A stretch of DNA of 36,925 nucleotides from Candidatus Woesearchaeota archaeon. GTDB taxonomy: Archaea > Nanobdellota > Nanobdellia > SCGC-AAA011-G17 > UBA489. Made by a program: the position numbers and the translations under genes. Below the pieces are notes generated by a model. The model had not been told where the DNA came from and made no database searches. It saw only the letters and a list, made by a program, of their open reading frames with translations. Shown in pieces: positions 16,554-26,254 of the stretch. The stretch's first letter is position 1. Every line of letters starts with the position of its first letter. The stretch lies in assembly GCA_016845225.1 (NCBI GenBank), contig JAERTB010000006.1, forward strand, positions 1 through 36,925. The letters run 5' to 3'.

Positions 16554-17981
16554 ATGGCAGAACAAAAAAAAGAGGAAAACACAGAAGATTATTTTACAGA
16601 AAACTTAGCTGGAGGCAAGTTTGGTGGTAAGGCAAGATATAGATTATTAGTAGACTCTCCTCAATCTGGTGTAGAAGCAAAATATTTTTCAGTATTAAGA
16701 GCATTAACAAATAAAACTCCATTTGGAAGAGGAATTTCTGGAGACGATGGTTACGTTGTAAAAACAAAAGACATCTACACTGCAGGAGAAACTTCATCTT
16801 ATTGGGGAGCAGTAGAACAAAAAAAAGGAGCACAGATAGATAAGTTTCAACAATTAATGCAAAATGTTGGTGGAATGGTTAAAGCACTATTTCAATTATT
16901 AAGAGATTTAAGAATTCTAGAAGAACGTCTTCAATTTTATGAAGATTCAAATAAGGGAGACAAAAATGCAGAAGTTCACTTAAAGTCAGTTTGGGTAGAC
17001 GTTGTTGAAGGTGGATCTCAAAACGCAACATCCGTTATTGGATTATCTGGTCAGCCAGGATATGCAACATTGCCAGATTTATTTTTCTCAGTACATCCTA
17101 AAACAGATAAAGATGTAGATAAAGAAGTAAACAAACTAAAAGAGTCTCATGGAATAAATAAAAAAGTTAGACAAATTCTTGGAAGGAAATTAAAACAATA
17201 TTTAATTTGGAAACAAAAAACAGAGAAAGAATTATCTGTGGGTCAAAAATTCAAATTAGGATATTTAAGACAACATTATTCAGTAATCAGATTATACTTA
17301 GGATGGTTAAGACCATACTTGAGAAACATTAAAAGGTTACAAATGAAAACAGAAGGAATTGCAGAAGATAAGGATCTTGCAGCTGCATTTGAAACAAGCA
17401 AGTTAGAATTAGAATTTTTAGCAATAAGGACTAAATTTACAAAAGATACGGACAGAGGCGAGATAGATGCAAAATTCAATGAAATCTTTCCAGTAATAAG
17501 AGTTAGAATTAATTTCTTAGCTATACCTCAAATGGCATATCAAAACGAAGGTCAAAGAGGAGCATTACATAGTGGACAAGCAGAAATATTGATTGATGGA
17601 GCATCACTAACAAAACAACAACTAGAAGATTACAAAAAAGGATTAACCGAAGACGATATGGATTTATTGGAAGAAGTAGATTCATCAATTGCAGCCATGA
17701 GGGATGAATTAACATATTATCTAAAAAAAGCTGGAGGGGCATTTGATATTCAAAAAGAACCTCCAAAAGAAGAAGAAAAGCCAGAAGGAATGTTAAAAGG
17801 CGCATTTGAACCATTCATAGCATTAGGTGATTTCTTCAAAGAATTTGCAGGAATTGAATTTAAAGAAAAGAAAGACGGACCATCGGATGCAGAAAAGGGC
17901 GCAGCAAAGTTTTTTGCAAAATTAGATTCATATCTAGCATATTACATTTTCAAGAAAGAAAATGGAATGATTACAGAATAA
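16554..17981 (+). CDS. large hypothetical protein, no recognised domain
   Basis: ORF of 475 aa, strong coding character, upstream TATA-like element (CATATATAAAAG). Confidence 0.75.
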   Translation: MAEQKKEENTEDYFTENLAGGKFGGKARYRLLVDSPQSGVEAKYFSVLRALTNKTPFGRGISGDDGYVVKTKDIYTAGETSSYWGAVEQKKGAQIDKFQQLMQNVGGMVKALFQLLRDLRILEERLQFYEDSNKGDKNAEVHLKSVWVDVVEGGSQNATSVIGLSGQPGYATLPDLFFSVHPKTDKDVDKEVNKLKESHGINKKVRQILGRKLKQYLIWKQKTEKELSVGQKFKLGYLRQHYSVIRLYLGWLRPYLRNIKRLQMKTEGIAEDKDLAAAFETSKLELEFLAIRTKFTKDTDRGEIDAKFNEIFPVIRVRINFLAIPQMAYQNEGQRGALHSGQAEILIDGASLTKQQLEDYKKGLTEDDMDLLEEVDSSIAAMRDELTYYLKKAGGAFDIQKEPPKEEEKPEGMLKGAFEPFIALGDFFKEFAGIEFKEKKDGPSDAEKGAAKFFAKLDSYLAYYIFKKENGMITE

Positions 17982-18015
17982 AAACGTTTTTTAATCAACT
18001 AAACTACATAATAAC

Positions 18016-19836
18016 ATGATTTTTGATACAGATTACTGGAATGCTTTAAACAAAAAAGAAAAAGAAACAGTTAATCTTAATCCTAACCAATTAGGTTATT
18101 CTTTAGGAGGAGATCCTCTAAAAAATTTAAGGGCAGGAATAGGAGTAGGTGCACAAAATATTGAACTTACTTTTTTTAATTCTCCAGGGAAAAGTTCAAG
18201 ATCTCAAGGACAACCTTCTCCAGAAGCAATTGGAAAAGTAGAAAGACAAGAATTAAAGGAACTTGCAAAAGTAAATGAAGTGGGGGTTACAATTCACGCA
18301 ACACCAAATATGGGTGGAGGCGGAGGTTCTTTCTCAGGGTTTACAGGCCAAGGATTTTCAGAAGATGCAAGACAAAAAGCAATTGATGAAATGAAACGTA
18401 CTGCGGAGTTCACTGCAGATGTAACTGAAGGCGGTCCAATGGTATTGCATATTGATGGTTTTGAAAGACCTATTTTTGCTGCAGGAGTTAAGGAAGGTGC
18501 AAAAGAAGATACCTTCAAGAGTTATGAAGCAGAAAAAGAAAAAGCCCCATTACACTTCGTAGATAAAAAATCAGGAAAAGTTGTAGGATTAAGTAGGGAA
18601 GAAGAAATTGTTTCAGCAGAGAGAGATGATAATGGAGACATCATTATTGAAGATGGAAAAGTAAAACTAAAAACTGAAACATTTAATCAAGCAGTTGAAA
18701 ATTACAAATTATTAGATCAAAAAGAAAAGAAGAAGTATTCTAATGAAATTGATTATTTTTACAAAGGAGTAAAGAGGGGCCAACAAGAAATTCAAGAAGG
18801 TGAAAAATTCAGATATATTGATAGAGCAAAAGATGCAGGAAACATGGAAAAAAGATATTCTGGATTAATTGAAGCATATGATTCAACAAAAAAATCAAAA
18901 CAACAAGTTCTTGCAGAAGTTTTAGCTGAACAAGAAAAAAGTTTTATGGTTGGAGGTAAGGAAGAAATGGATCAATTATTAGAAGATCCAACAAAATATC
19001 TAAAAGAAAAACAAGAGATGTATGCTAATGAAAGAAAAATCTGGCAAAATGCAGCTGCAGGCGAAGAAAGAAAAATTCATGATGCACAAAAAGAGTTAGA
19101 GGATTATCAAGATATTACTACTTATGGTGTTGCAAAAGAAGCAGACACAATAGCACAATCTGCAATGCAAGCATTTGAAATAGAAAAGAAAAGAAAATTA
19201 AAAAAATCTCTGTGGGTTGCTCCAGAAAATTGGGCAGTTGAAAGATATGGTTCTCATCCTAAGGAATATAGAAATATTATTGAAAAATCTAGAGAAAACA
19301 TGGCTCAAAGATTAATCGATCAAAAGAAAATGAATCCAAGTCAGGCAAAAAAAGTAGCTGCAGACCACATCAGAGGAACCTTTGATATTGGACATTTAAA
19401 TATGTGGAAAAAACATTTTGGTGGAGATGATAAAGAATTTGCAAAATGGATGAAAAAAGAAATTAAACCTTTAGTAAAAGATAAAATAATTGGTCATGTC
19501 CACATAGCAGATAACTTTGGATACCACGACGAACACTTAGAATTGGGAGAAGGAAATGCGCCAATTAAAGAATTCTTAAAAGTTCTAAAAGAAGAAAAAT
19601 TTGAAGGAAAACAAATTGCAGAACCAGGTGGCCAAAGAGAAGGACAATTACACAGGGCTTGGACTTCAGCATTACAAATTGGAGGCTCACCAATTTACAG
19701 AATAGATTCTTCAGCACGTTCTTGGACAGACATAGGGGGTTCTTATTTTGGACGAACACAATCCCCTTCATTCTTTGTAGGAGATTATGCACCCACTAAA
19801 GATTGGTCTTCATGGTCAGAAGTTCCATTAGAGTAA
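18016..19836 (+). CDS. Endonuclease IV/xylose-isomerase-like TIM-barrel protein with long charged insertion
   Basis: N-terminal strands AQNIEL, VTIHATP, PMVLHIDG; C-terminal FDIGHLNMW, IGHVHIADNFGYHDEHLELGEGNAPIKEFL, IAEPGG; about 250 aa Lys/Glu-rich helical segment in between. Confidence 0.7.
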   Translation: MIFDTDYWNALNKKEKETVNLNPNQLGYSLGGDPLKNLRAGIGVGAQNIELTFFNSPGKSSRSQGQPSPEAIGKVERQELKELAKVNEVGVTIHATPNMGGGGGSFSGFTGQGFSEDARQKAIDEMKRTAEFTADVTEGGPMVLHIDGFERPIFAAGVKEGAKEDTFKSYEAEKEKAPLHFVDKKSGKVVGLSREEEIVSAERDDNGDIIIEDGKVKLKTETFNQAVENYKLLDQKEKKKYSNEIDYFYKGVKRGQQEIQEGEKFRYIDRAKDAGNMEKRYSGLIEAYDSTKKSKQQVLAEVLAEQEKSFMVGGKEEMDQLLEDPTKYLKEKQEMYANERKIWQNAAAGEERKIHDAQKELEDYQDITTYGVAKEADTIAQSAMQAFEIEKKRKLKKSLWVAPENWAVERYGSHPKEYRNIIEKSRENMAQRLIDQKKMNPSQAKKVAADHIRGTFDIGHLNMWKKHFGGDDKEFAKWMKKEIKPLVKDKIIGHVHIADNFGYHDEHLELGEGNAPIKEFLKVLKEEKFEGKQIAEPGGQREGQLHRAWTSALQIGGSPIYRIDSSARSWTDIGGSYFGRTQSPSFFVGDYAPTKDWSSWSEVPLE

Positions 19837-20535
19837 TTATTCAAAACCTGGCTTATTGAAGAATTTTTTAATTTTAAATTTAGTTTTTGTTATTTTATAA
19901 TTCACTCTTTGTTTAAACAATCTAATTCTTTCATTACGTTCTCTCTTAACACCTTCTACATATCTCTGTGCAGAACTTGAAGCAGGTATAAAATGTCTAA
20001 ATATTTTAAAGAAAATACTAACAAATAATAAAATAAATAATGAGGTAATTGCAGTATCTCCATCAAAAGGAATATCACTATACACTAAAACTACTGCAAC
20101 AAATGAAAATACACTCAAAAATATTGAACTACTCAAAAAGAAAGAAAACTTTTCATCAACTGTGTGAAAAAAGTCAATAAACATTAAACTAAATGCAACA
20201 ACACCCACAGCTAAGGCAGTCATTGTTTTATAAAATGCAGTTGTTCCGAATATATCAAAACCAGTTAAACCAAATTCATTATACACATAAGTGGCTAAGT
20301 GCGCAGTAACAAATAACAATACAATACAATTACCATAAGCACTATCCCAACTAATGCTTTCATCTTTATTTCTTCCAAAATAAATTTGAACTAAGAACAT
20401 AGTAATTAACAAAGGAATTAAAATCTCTAGAGTTTCTTTTCTACGAATGGTTAAAATCACCATATCCATAAACCTAGGAAGTACTACACTTACAAAATAT
20501 TCCTTAAAAGTGAGTAAACCATCTACAAAACTCAT
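19837..20535 (-). CDS. multi-pass membrane hypothetical protein
   Basis: Several hydrophobic segments; likely start MSFVDGLLTFKEYF within the listed ORF. Confidence 0.6.
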   Translation of the reverse strand: MSFVDGLLTFKEYFVSVVLPRFMDMVILTIRRKETLEILIPLLITMFLVQIYFGRNKDESISWDSAYGNCIVLLFVTAHLATYVYNEFGLTGFDIFGTTAFYKTMTALAVGVVAFSLMFIDFFHTVDEKFSFFLSSSIFLSVFSFVAVVLVYSDIPFDGDTAITSLFILLFVSIFFKIFRHFIPASSSAQRYVEGVKRERNERIRLFKQRVNYKITKTKFKIKKFFNKPGFE

Positions 20536-20632
20536 TTTAACACCTCTATAAAAATACAAGACTTTTAACTTATAAATATTCTGTTAAACTCAAAAGTTAA
20601 ACTTAAATATTCAAAAACACTAAAATACTTAG

Positions 20633-21136
20633 ATGAATCAAAAAAAATTAGGGGTAACAGTACTAATCTTATCGTTATTAATTGGTTTTGTACTAATAGA
20701 TTTTATTGCAGAAACTCAAGATTTTAGTGAGCAAGAAGGATGTTTTCAAGATGAAAATTGTGAAAATGCAGCAGTCGCATTAACATCTTCGCATCTAGGA
20801 ATTGGAATTATTTTCTCATTATTCTCTTTAGCATTGTATCTTATAGTCTTTAGTAAAAGTGAAGATTTCTGGTTAAAGAAACTAGAACAACAAAGACAGG
20901 ATTTAACTGAAGATGAAAAATGGAACATCATTAAATTAATGTTAGATGAAAATGAATTAAAGGTAATCAAAGAAATAAAAAAACAACCAGGAATAACCCA
21001 GTTCACATTAAGATTAAGAACAGATCTTTCTAAATCCAAATTAAGCGATATCCTTTCAAGATTTGAAAAGAAAGGGTTAATCGAAAGACAAGTAAAGGGA
21101 AAAACTTTAGCAGTTTTTCTAAAACCTTCATTTTAA
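20633..21136 (+). CDS. membrane-anchored winged-HTH transcriptional regulator
   Basis: Two TM segments (VTVLILSLLIGFVLIDFI; IGIIFSLFSLALYLIVF) then ELKVIKEIKKQPGITQFTLRLRTDLSKSKLSDILSRFEKKGLIERQVKGKT. Confidence 0.7.
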   Translation: MNQKKLGVTVLILSLLIGFVLIDFIAETQDFSEQEGCFQDENCENAAVALTSSHLGIGIIFSLFSLALYLIVFSKSEDFWLKKLEQQRQDLTEDEKWNIIKLMLDENELKVIKEIKKQPGITQFTLRLRTDLSKSKLSDILSRFEKKGLIERQVKGKTLAVFLKPSF

Positions 21137-21285
21137 TCTCTAAGAACGGAAAAAAGTTCAAATTAAGCTTCTTTTTAAAATTTAAACCACTATGTTGCCT
21201 CCGTTCTAAAACATAAGTATTAATAAACAAATTTCTTATTTTTCAACATTAGATTATATCTAAAAATTAAAAGGAGAGATACAAT

Positions 21286-22008
21286 ATGGCAAAAGACAGA
21301 GGTAAAAGAGTCAAAATAGAATTTGACGAAATTAGCTTGTGGAAAGCAGGCACAATTATCTTTGGTATTTTATTCATTCTTTGCTCAATGAAGGGAGGAT
21401 CAGATGCAGGCGTAGGAGATGTTCCTACAATCGAAGCACCAACACCTTCCCCTCAAGCAGCACCAACACCATCTGCACCAGTAGATATTGAAGTTGGTGA
21501 CGCATATGTTAAAGGTAAAAAAAATGCTAAAGTAGAAATTATAGAGTTTTCAGATTTTGAATGTTCTTTTTGTGGAAGATTCTACAGTCAAACATACGGA
21601 CAAATCTTAGAAAACTATGTAGACAAAGGTAAGGCAAAATTTGCTTTCAAACATTTACCATTACCATTCCATAGTAATGCACAAAAAGCATCAGAAGCTA
21701 CAGAATGTGCAGGTAAAATTGGAGGAGACGATAGTTTCTGGGGAATGCACGATGCAATCTTTGATAATCAGGCAAGCGGTATGAGTGTATCACAATTAAA
21801 AGGATACGCAGCAGACTTAGGTCTTGACCAAGGAGACTTCGATTCATGTCTTGATAATGGAGATATGGAATCAAAAGTTAAAGCACATGCAGCAGAGGCA
21901 GCTAAACTTGGAGCTAGTGGAACACCTACATTTTTCATTAATGGTGTGAAATTAGTTGGAGCACAACCTTACGCAGCTTTCGAAGCAGCAATAGAGGCAG
22001 CTCTTTAA
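21286..22008 (+). CDS. membrane-anchored DsbA-family thiol oxidoreductase
   Basis: N-terminal TM; EFSDFECSFCGRFY active site; GTPTFFINGVKLVGAQP (cis-Pro region). Confidence 0.88.
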   Translation: MAKDRGKRVKIEFDEISLWKAGTIIFGILFILCSMKGGSDAGVGDVPTIEAPTPSPQAAPTPSAPVDIEVGDAYVKGKKNAKVEIIEFSDFECSFCGRFYSQTYGQILENYVDKGKAKFAFKHLPLPFHSNAQKASEATECAGKIGGDDSFWGMHDAIFDNQASGMSVSQLKGYAADLGLDQGDFDSCLDNGDMESKVKAHAAEAAKLGASGTPTFFINGVKLVGAQPYAAFEAAIEAAL

Positions 22009-22023
22009 GTAAATAATTTTGGT

Positions 22024-22050
22024 TAGGGGGTCTTCCCCTTTCCTTTTTTT
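22024..22050 (+). terminator. GGGG/CCCC hairpin followed by T-rich tract
   Basis: AGGGGGTCTTCCCCT then TTCCTTTTTTT between dsbA-like gene and next ORF. Confidence 0.35.
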
Positions 22051-22054
22051 CCAA

Positions 22055-22603
22055 ATGTCAAAAATAAAAACAGCATTAAATTCAACAAAAACAGTTTTAT
22101 CTAAAAAGAAATATTTTCTAATATTTTTTGTAGTTTCATTTTCATTATTTTCATTAAGTATTCTTTCAAAAAATTATCAACTGATTACTCATTCATTTTC
22201 AAATTTATCTTTAATTCAATATTCTAAATTAATAGGTTCACTTTATGTTGGAGGAATTACCTTAAATGAAATTCATTCAAGCATAATCTTAATTTCAATA
22301 AGTTTACTTTTAGGAATAACTGTAGCGTTAATGACTTTCAAAATAAATTCTAAAAATGCATTAACTCCCAGACTAAACAAAACTGGAACTGTTGGAGCAG
22401 TATTGGGGATGGCTACACCTGTTTGTGCTCCTTGCGGCATTGGTTTACTTTCCATGATAGGACTTGGAGGAGTATTAACTTATCTTCCTTTTCAAGGAAC
22501 AGAATTAGGAATAATGAGTATCGGTCTTCTAACTTATTCTATTGTTCATATTGGCGGAGATATTGAAGAATGCAAATCTTGCCAAATAAATCTAAAAAAA
22601 TAA
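22055..22603 (+). CDS. polytopic membrane protein with two CxxC motifs
   Basis: Hydrophobic segments; ATPVCAPCGIGLLSMIGLGG and C-terminal ECKSCQINLKK; likely start MSKIKTALN within the listed ORF. Confidence 0.6.
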   Translation: MSKIKTALNSTKTVLSKKKYFLIFFVVSFSLFSLSILSKNYQLITHSFSNLSLIQYSKLIGSLYVGGITLNEIHSSIILISISLLLGITVALMTFKINSKNALTPRLNKTGTVGAVLGMATPVCAPCGIGLLSMIGLGGVLTYLPFQGTELGIMSIGLLTYSIVHIGGDIEECKSCQINLKK

Positions 22604-22643
22604 ACATAATCTTTATATAAACCCAAACCAACTCTCAATTAAG

Positions 22644-24104
22644 GTGAAATTAAGTCTAAAAAGGGGTAAATTATCTTCTATAAAACAAGGAGACCTATTT
22701 GTAATTCTATCTGAAGAGCAAATAAAAAATATAAGGAAGAAGCCAAAAACATTCTTAGAAACACAAATTGCTTCTAAAATTCCAAAACAACAATTTGAAG
22801 GAAAATCTTCTCAAAAAGCATTAATTAATTCAGACAAATTAAGATTTCACCTATTTGGAATAGGAAAAGAATCAGAAATAAACCGAGAATCAGTAAGAAA
22901 AGTAGCAGGATCAATTTCAAATTATTCTTTAGCAAATAAAATCCAAGAATTCACAATCAACTCAGAAGTTTCAAAAGTATCTAATTTTCATTCAGTAGAG
23001 TCAATAACTGAAGGAATTCTTTTAGGACAATATAGGTTTGATAAATATAAAACAGAATCTAAAACAAAATTGAAACAAGTTTCAATATTAACTAATTCAG
23101 AAGAAAAAGGATTAGATAAAATAATAAAAGAATCTACAATAATTTGTAACTCTACAAACTACGTAAGAGATTTACAAACAGAAAATGCAGATGTAGCAAC
23201 TCCATTATATTTAGAAAAACAAGCAAGAGATATAGCAAAGAAACAAAAATTAAAAATTAAAGTTCTAGACGAAAAAACCTTAAAGAAAATAGGCGCAGGA
23301 TTAATTCTTGCAGTTGGAAAAGGAAGTAAATATCCTCCAAGAATAATAACTTTAGAATACAAAGGAAATCCTAAATCAAAAGAAAAATTAGCAATTGTTG
23401 GAAAAGGAATAACTTTTGATAGTGGAGGAATTAACCTAAAACCTACAGGTTACATAGAAACTATGAAGACAGACATGTCTGGAGCAGCTACAGTTTTAGG
23501 TACAATTCAGGCCGCAGCAAAATTAAAATTAAAGAAAAATCTAATAGCTGTAGTTTCAACTGCAGAAAATGCAATCGGTTCAGCAGCATATAAACCAGGA
23601 GATGTATTCAAATCTCTTTCAGGTAAAACTGTTGAAATTGGAAACACTGATGCTGAAGGAAGATTAGTTTTAGCAGACGCATTAACTTACATAGAAAAGA
23701 ATCTAAAACCCTCAAAGATAATTGATATAGCGACATTAACTGGCGCAGTATTAGTTGCATTGGGAGATTATGTAGCAGGGATGACTAGCACAGATTCAAA
23801 AATGATTTCATCATTAAAGGAAGCAGGTGAAAATACTCACGAAAGAGTTTGGGAACTTCCACTATACAAAGATTATATCAATGAAGTAAAAAGCGATATT
23901 GCAGATTTTAACAATATGAATTATGGAAGAAACGCAGGATGCATAATGGCTGCGGCATTCCTCTCAAAATTTGTAGAAAAAACGCCTTGGACACATTTAG
24001 ACATTGCAGGCACCGCATGGTTAGATAAGCCAAGAGATTATTATCAAAAGGGGGCTACAGGTTTCGGAGTTAGATTACTAATTGAATATCTAAAAAACAA
24101 TTAA
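22644..24104 (+). CDS. pepA: leucyl aminopeptidase, M17 family (GTG start)
   Basis: VGKGITFDSGGINLKP, MKTDMSGAATVLG, NTDAEGRLVLADALTY. Confidence 0.94.
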   Translation: MKLSLKRGKLSSIKQGDLFVILSEEQIKNIRKKPKTFLETQIASKIPKQQFEGKSSQKALINSDKLRFHLFGIGKESEINRESVRKVAGSISNYSLANKIQEFTINSEVSKVSNFHSVESITEGILLGQYRFDKYKTESKTKLKQVSILTNSEEKGLDKIIKESTIICNSTNYVRDLQTENADVATPLYLEKQARDIAKKQKLKIKVLDEKTLKKIGAGLILAVGKGSKYPPRIITLEYKGNPKSKEKLAIVGKGITFDSGGINLKPTGYIETMKTDMSGAATVLGTIQAAAKLKLKKNLIAVVSTAENAIGSAAYKPGDVFKSLSGKTVEIGNTDAEGRLVLADALTYIEKNLKPSKIIDIATLTGAVLVALGDYVAGMTSTDSKMISSLKEAGENTHERVWELPLYKDYINEVKSDIADFNNMNYGRNAGCIMAAAFLSKFVEKTPWTHLDIAGTAWLDKPRDYYQKGATGFGVRLLIEYLKNN

Positions 24105-24135
24105 TTTATATAATTTCCAAATTTAATATTTAAGG

Positions 24136-24951
24136 ATGAAAATTCCAATAAAAAAGAGAGAAAACAAAAATTTATCTAATTTTCTTTTCGAAGATTTGAA
24201 GATATCTAGAAAGTTTGCTAAATTAATGTATCAAGAATTTGGTAAATTTATTTCGTCCATGGTTCTCTTTGGTTCAGCAACAAAGAACATTCCAAATCCA
24301 AAAAGAGATATTGACATCTTAATTGTGTTAGACGATACTAGGATTCAATTTACTCAAGAGTTAGTTCAAACTTATAGAATCATTTTAGAAAAAACAATTG
24401 CAAAGGTTGATCCAAGAAGACTACATATTCAAACCATGAAGCTAACTTCATTTTGGGAATACGCAAGAGCAGGAGATCCAGTTGCAATTAATATTTTACG
24501 TTCAGGTGTAGCATTAATCGATACAAACGTATTTGATCCATTACAAGCACTTTTAGAACAAGGAAGAATAAGACCTTCACAAGAATCAGTTTGGACTTAT
24601 TATACAATGGCTCCAGCATCACTTAGACGTTCAGAACAACATCTTTTAACTGCGGCAGTTGATTTATACTGGGCGGCAGTTGATGCAGCACACGCAGCAT
24701 TAATGCACGCAGGACAGATTCCTCCTTCACCAGACCATGTAGCAGAAATGCTTCAAGAAAAATTAAATGCTCCCCATCAAGTTTCTAGAAAATCATTAAG
24801 AACCATGAAAGAACTTTATACAACTTTCAAAAAAATTGTTCACAGGGATATTAAATCAATTTCAGGAAAAGATTATGACATTTACAAAAAGAAAGCAGAA
24901 GATTTTGTGGATGAAATGAAAGAATTCTTAGAACATCATCCAAAAAATTAA
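24136..24951 (+). CDS. nucleotidyltransferase fused to HEPN-like helical domain
   Basis: MVLFGSATKNIPNPKRDIDILIVLDD NTase motif; C-terminal helical LRRSEQHLLTAAVDLYWAAVDAAHAALMHAG and FKKIVHRDI. Confidence 0.7.
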   Translation: MKIPIKKRENKNLSNFLFEDLKISRKFAKLMYQEFGKFISSMVLFGSATKNIPNPKRDIDILIVLDDTRIQFTQELVQTYRIILEKTIAKVDPRRLHIQTMKLTSFWEYARAGDPVAINILRSGVALIDTNVFDPLQALLEQGRIRPSQESVWTYYTMAPASLRRSEQHLLTAAVDLYWAAVDAAHAALMHAGQIPPSPDHVAEMLQEKLNAPHQVSRKSLRTMKELYTTFKKIVHRDIKSISGKDYDIYKKKAEDFVDEMKEFLEHHPKN

Positions 24952-25508
24952 TTTAGATATTTTTCCAAAAAACTTTTTCTCATATTTTCTATCACTGTAA
25001 CATCTCTCGCTTCAATTCTTTTTTCAACAGCTTCCTCAGCTAAATCTAAATAAGCAAAATCTGTAGAAAGATACAATATCCCTTCAAAAAGATTATTAAA
25101 AGCAAAATATTTTTCCAAACCCAATGTTTTTTTAAAACTATGGCCCATAACACTTGAACAACTAGTTTCCCATTCCACCTTTTTTAAATTAATCTGAGGA
25201 TAATTTGTAGTTTCTTCTTTGAGGGCATCATTGTTCAAAAAATTAGTATCTGGTGTGAAAATCATAGGTTTTGTTTTATTTGTAAATGGGTTATAATCTC
25301 CTACAAGTTCAAAAAAATGTTCCAGTTTACCAGAAACAACAATGGAGCGCAACCGCTTAGCTTTTCCACCAATATCTTCAGCAAGATGTTTCACAAGAAT
25401 ATCATACTTGTCTTCAACAATTCTAGCAAATTTATTCAAATCTCTAGACTTATCTAATTCTTTCTCAAGAATAATATAATTATTACAAATCTCATCTAAA
25501 TAAGACAT
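24948..25508 (-). CDS. hypothetical protein
   Basis: ORF only. Confidence 0.5.
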   Translation of the reverse strand: MSYLDEICNNYIILEKELDKSRDLNKFARIVEDKYDILVKHLAEDIGGKAKRLRSIVVSGKLEHFFELVGDYNPFTNKTKPMIFTPDTNFLNNDALKEETTNYPQINLKKVEWETSCSSVMGHSFKKTLGLEKYFAFNNLFEGILYLSTDFAYLDLAEEAVEKRIEARDVTVIENMRKSFLEKYLN

Positions 25509-25583
25509 AAGTAATAGAATTAATCTGATTTAATATAGATATAGTAAATATAAAATAATAAATAAAAAAGTGGGGATTTCTCC

Positions 25584-26039
25584 CTACTTTTTATAAGAAT
25601 CGCCTAAAGCCTGTAATAACTTATTTGCAAAAAGTTCTTCTTTGTCTTCTGGAGTTACTTTAATGCCCATTTCTTTAGCAGCATCTTCTGAACTACCCAT
25701 AAGGAAGGTTTGAGTTATTCCGCCAATAGCTTCTTCAAGTCCGCCAAGTATTTTTCCTCTAGGTTGCATACTTCTAGGAAGATCTTTAATTTGTTCTAAA
25801 GCAGCATTATAATTAGTTACTCCTTTGATAAGTTGTGTTTGGTAGGGTTGAGAAAAAGCATTCATTTTCTTTTCACTTACTCCACCAAAATAAGCTACAA
25901 TAGCTTTATTCAAATCCTTTGCAAGATCTCCAGGTTCTGCAGTACCTGTTTCAGCTTTTTCCAATATTTTTCCCATTGAATTATATGCTCCTTTAAGAGA
26001 GTCAAATTCAGGGGTTGCTTTTTTAGTTTCTTTAGTCAT
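25584..26039 (-). CDS. hypothetical protein
   Basis: ORF only. Confidence 0.55.
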   Translation of the reverse strand: MTKETKKATPEFDSLKGAYNSMGKILEKAETGTAEPGDLAKDLNKAIVAYFGGVSEKKMNAFSQPYQTQLIKGVTNYNAALEQIKDLPRSMQPRGKILGGLEEAIGGITQTFLMGSSEDAAKEMGIKVTPEDKEELFANKLLQALGDSYKK

Positions 26040-26254
26040 TTTATAATTAATCTCCTAGTAATTATTATATTATCCCCTAAATTAATAACTATTTAAACCT
26101 TTCTATTTGTATTTACTGTTAAGTAACAAATATCAAAAAGTCTCCGAAAAAATATAAATCTCTCGTAAATTTTCCGAACAAAAACCATTATAAATCTATT
26201 TTAATCAACAGCTATAAGGGCCAACGAGTCAATCAAACACCCCTTTAAAATAAA

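Noticed and set aside
16594-17814. Minus-strand ORFs 16594-16833, 17276-17479, 17521-17814
   Set aside because: Antisense to a strong plus-strand CDS; low-complexity Leu-rich translations typical of antisense reading in AT-rich genes.
26216-26248. AAGGG...CCCTT hairpin upstream of thiI as a riboswitch
   Set aside because: Only a 5-bp stem with a large loop; no recognisable aptamer features.
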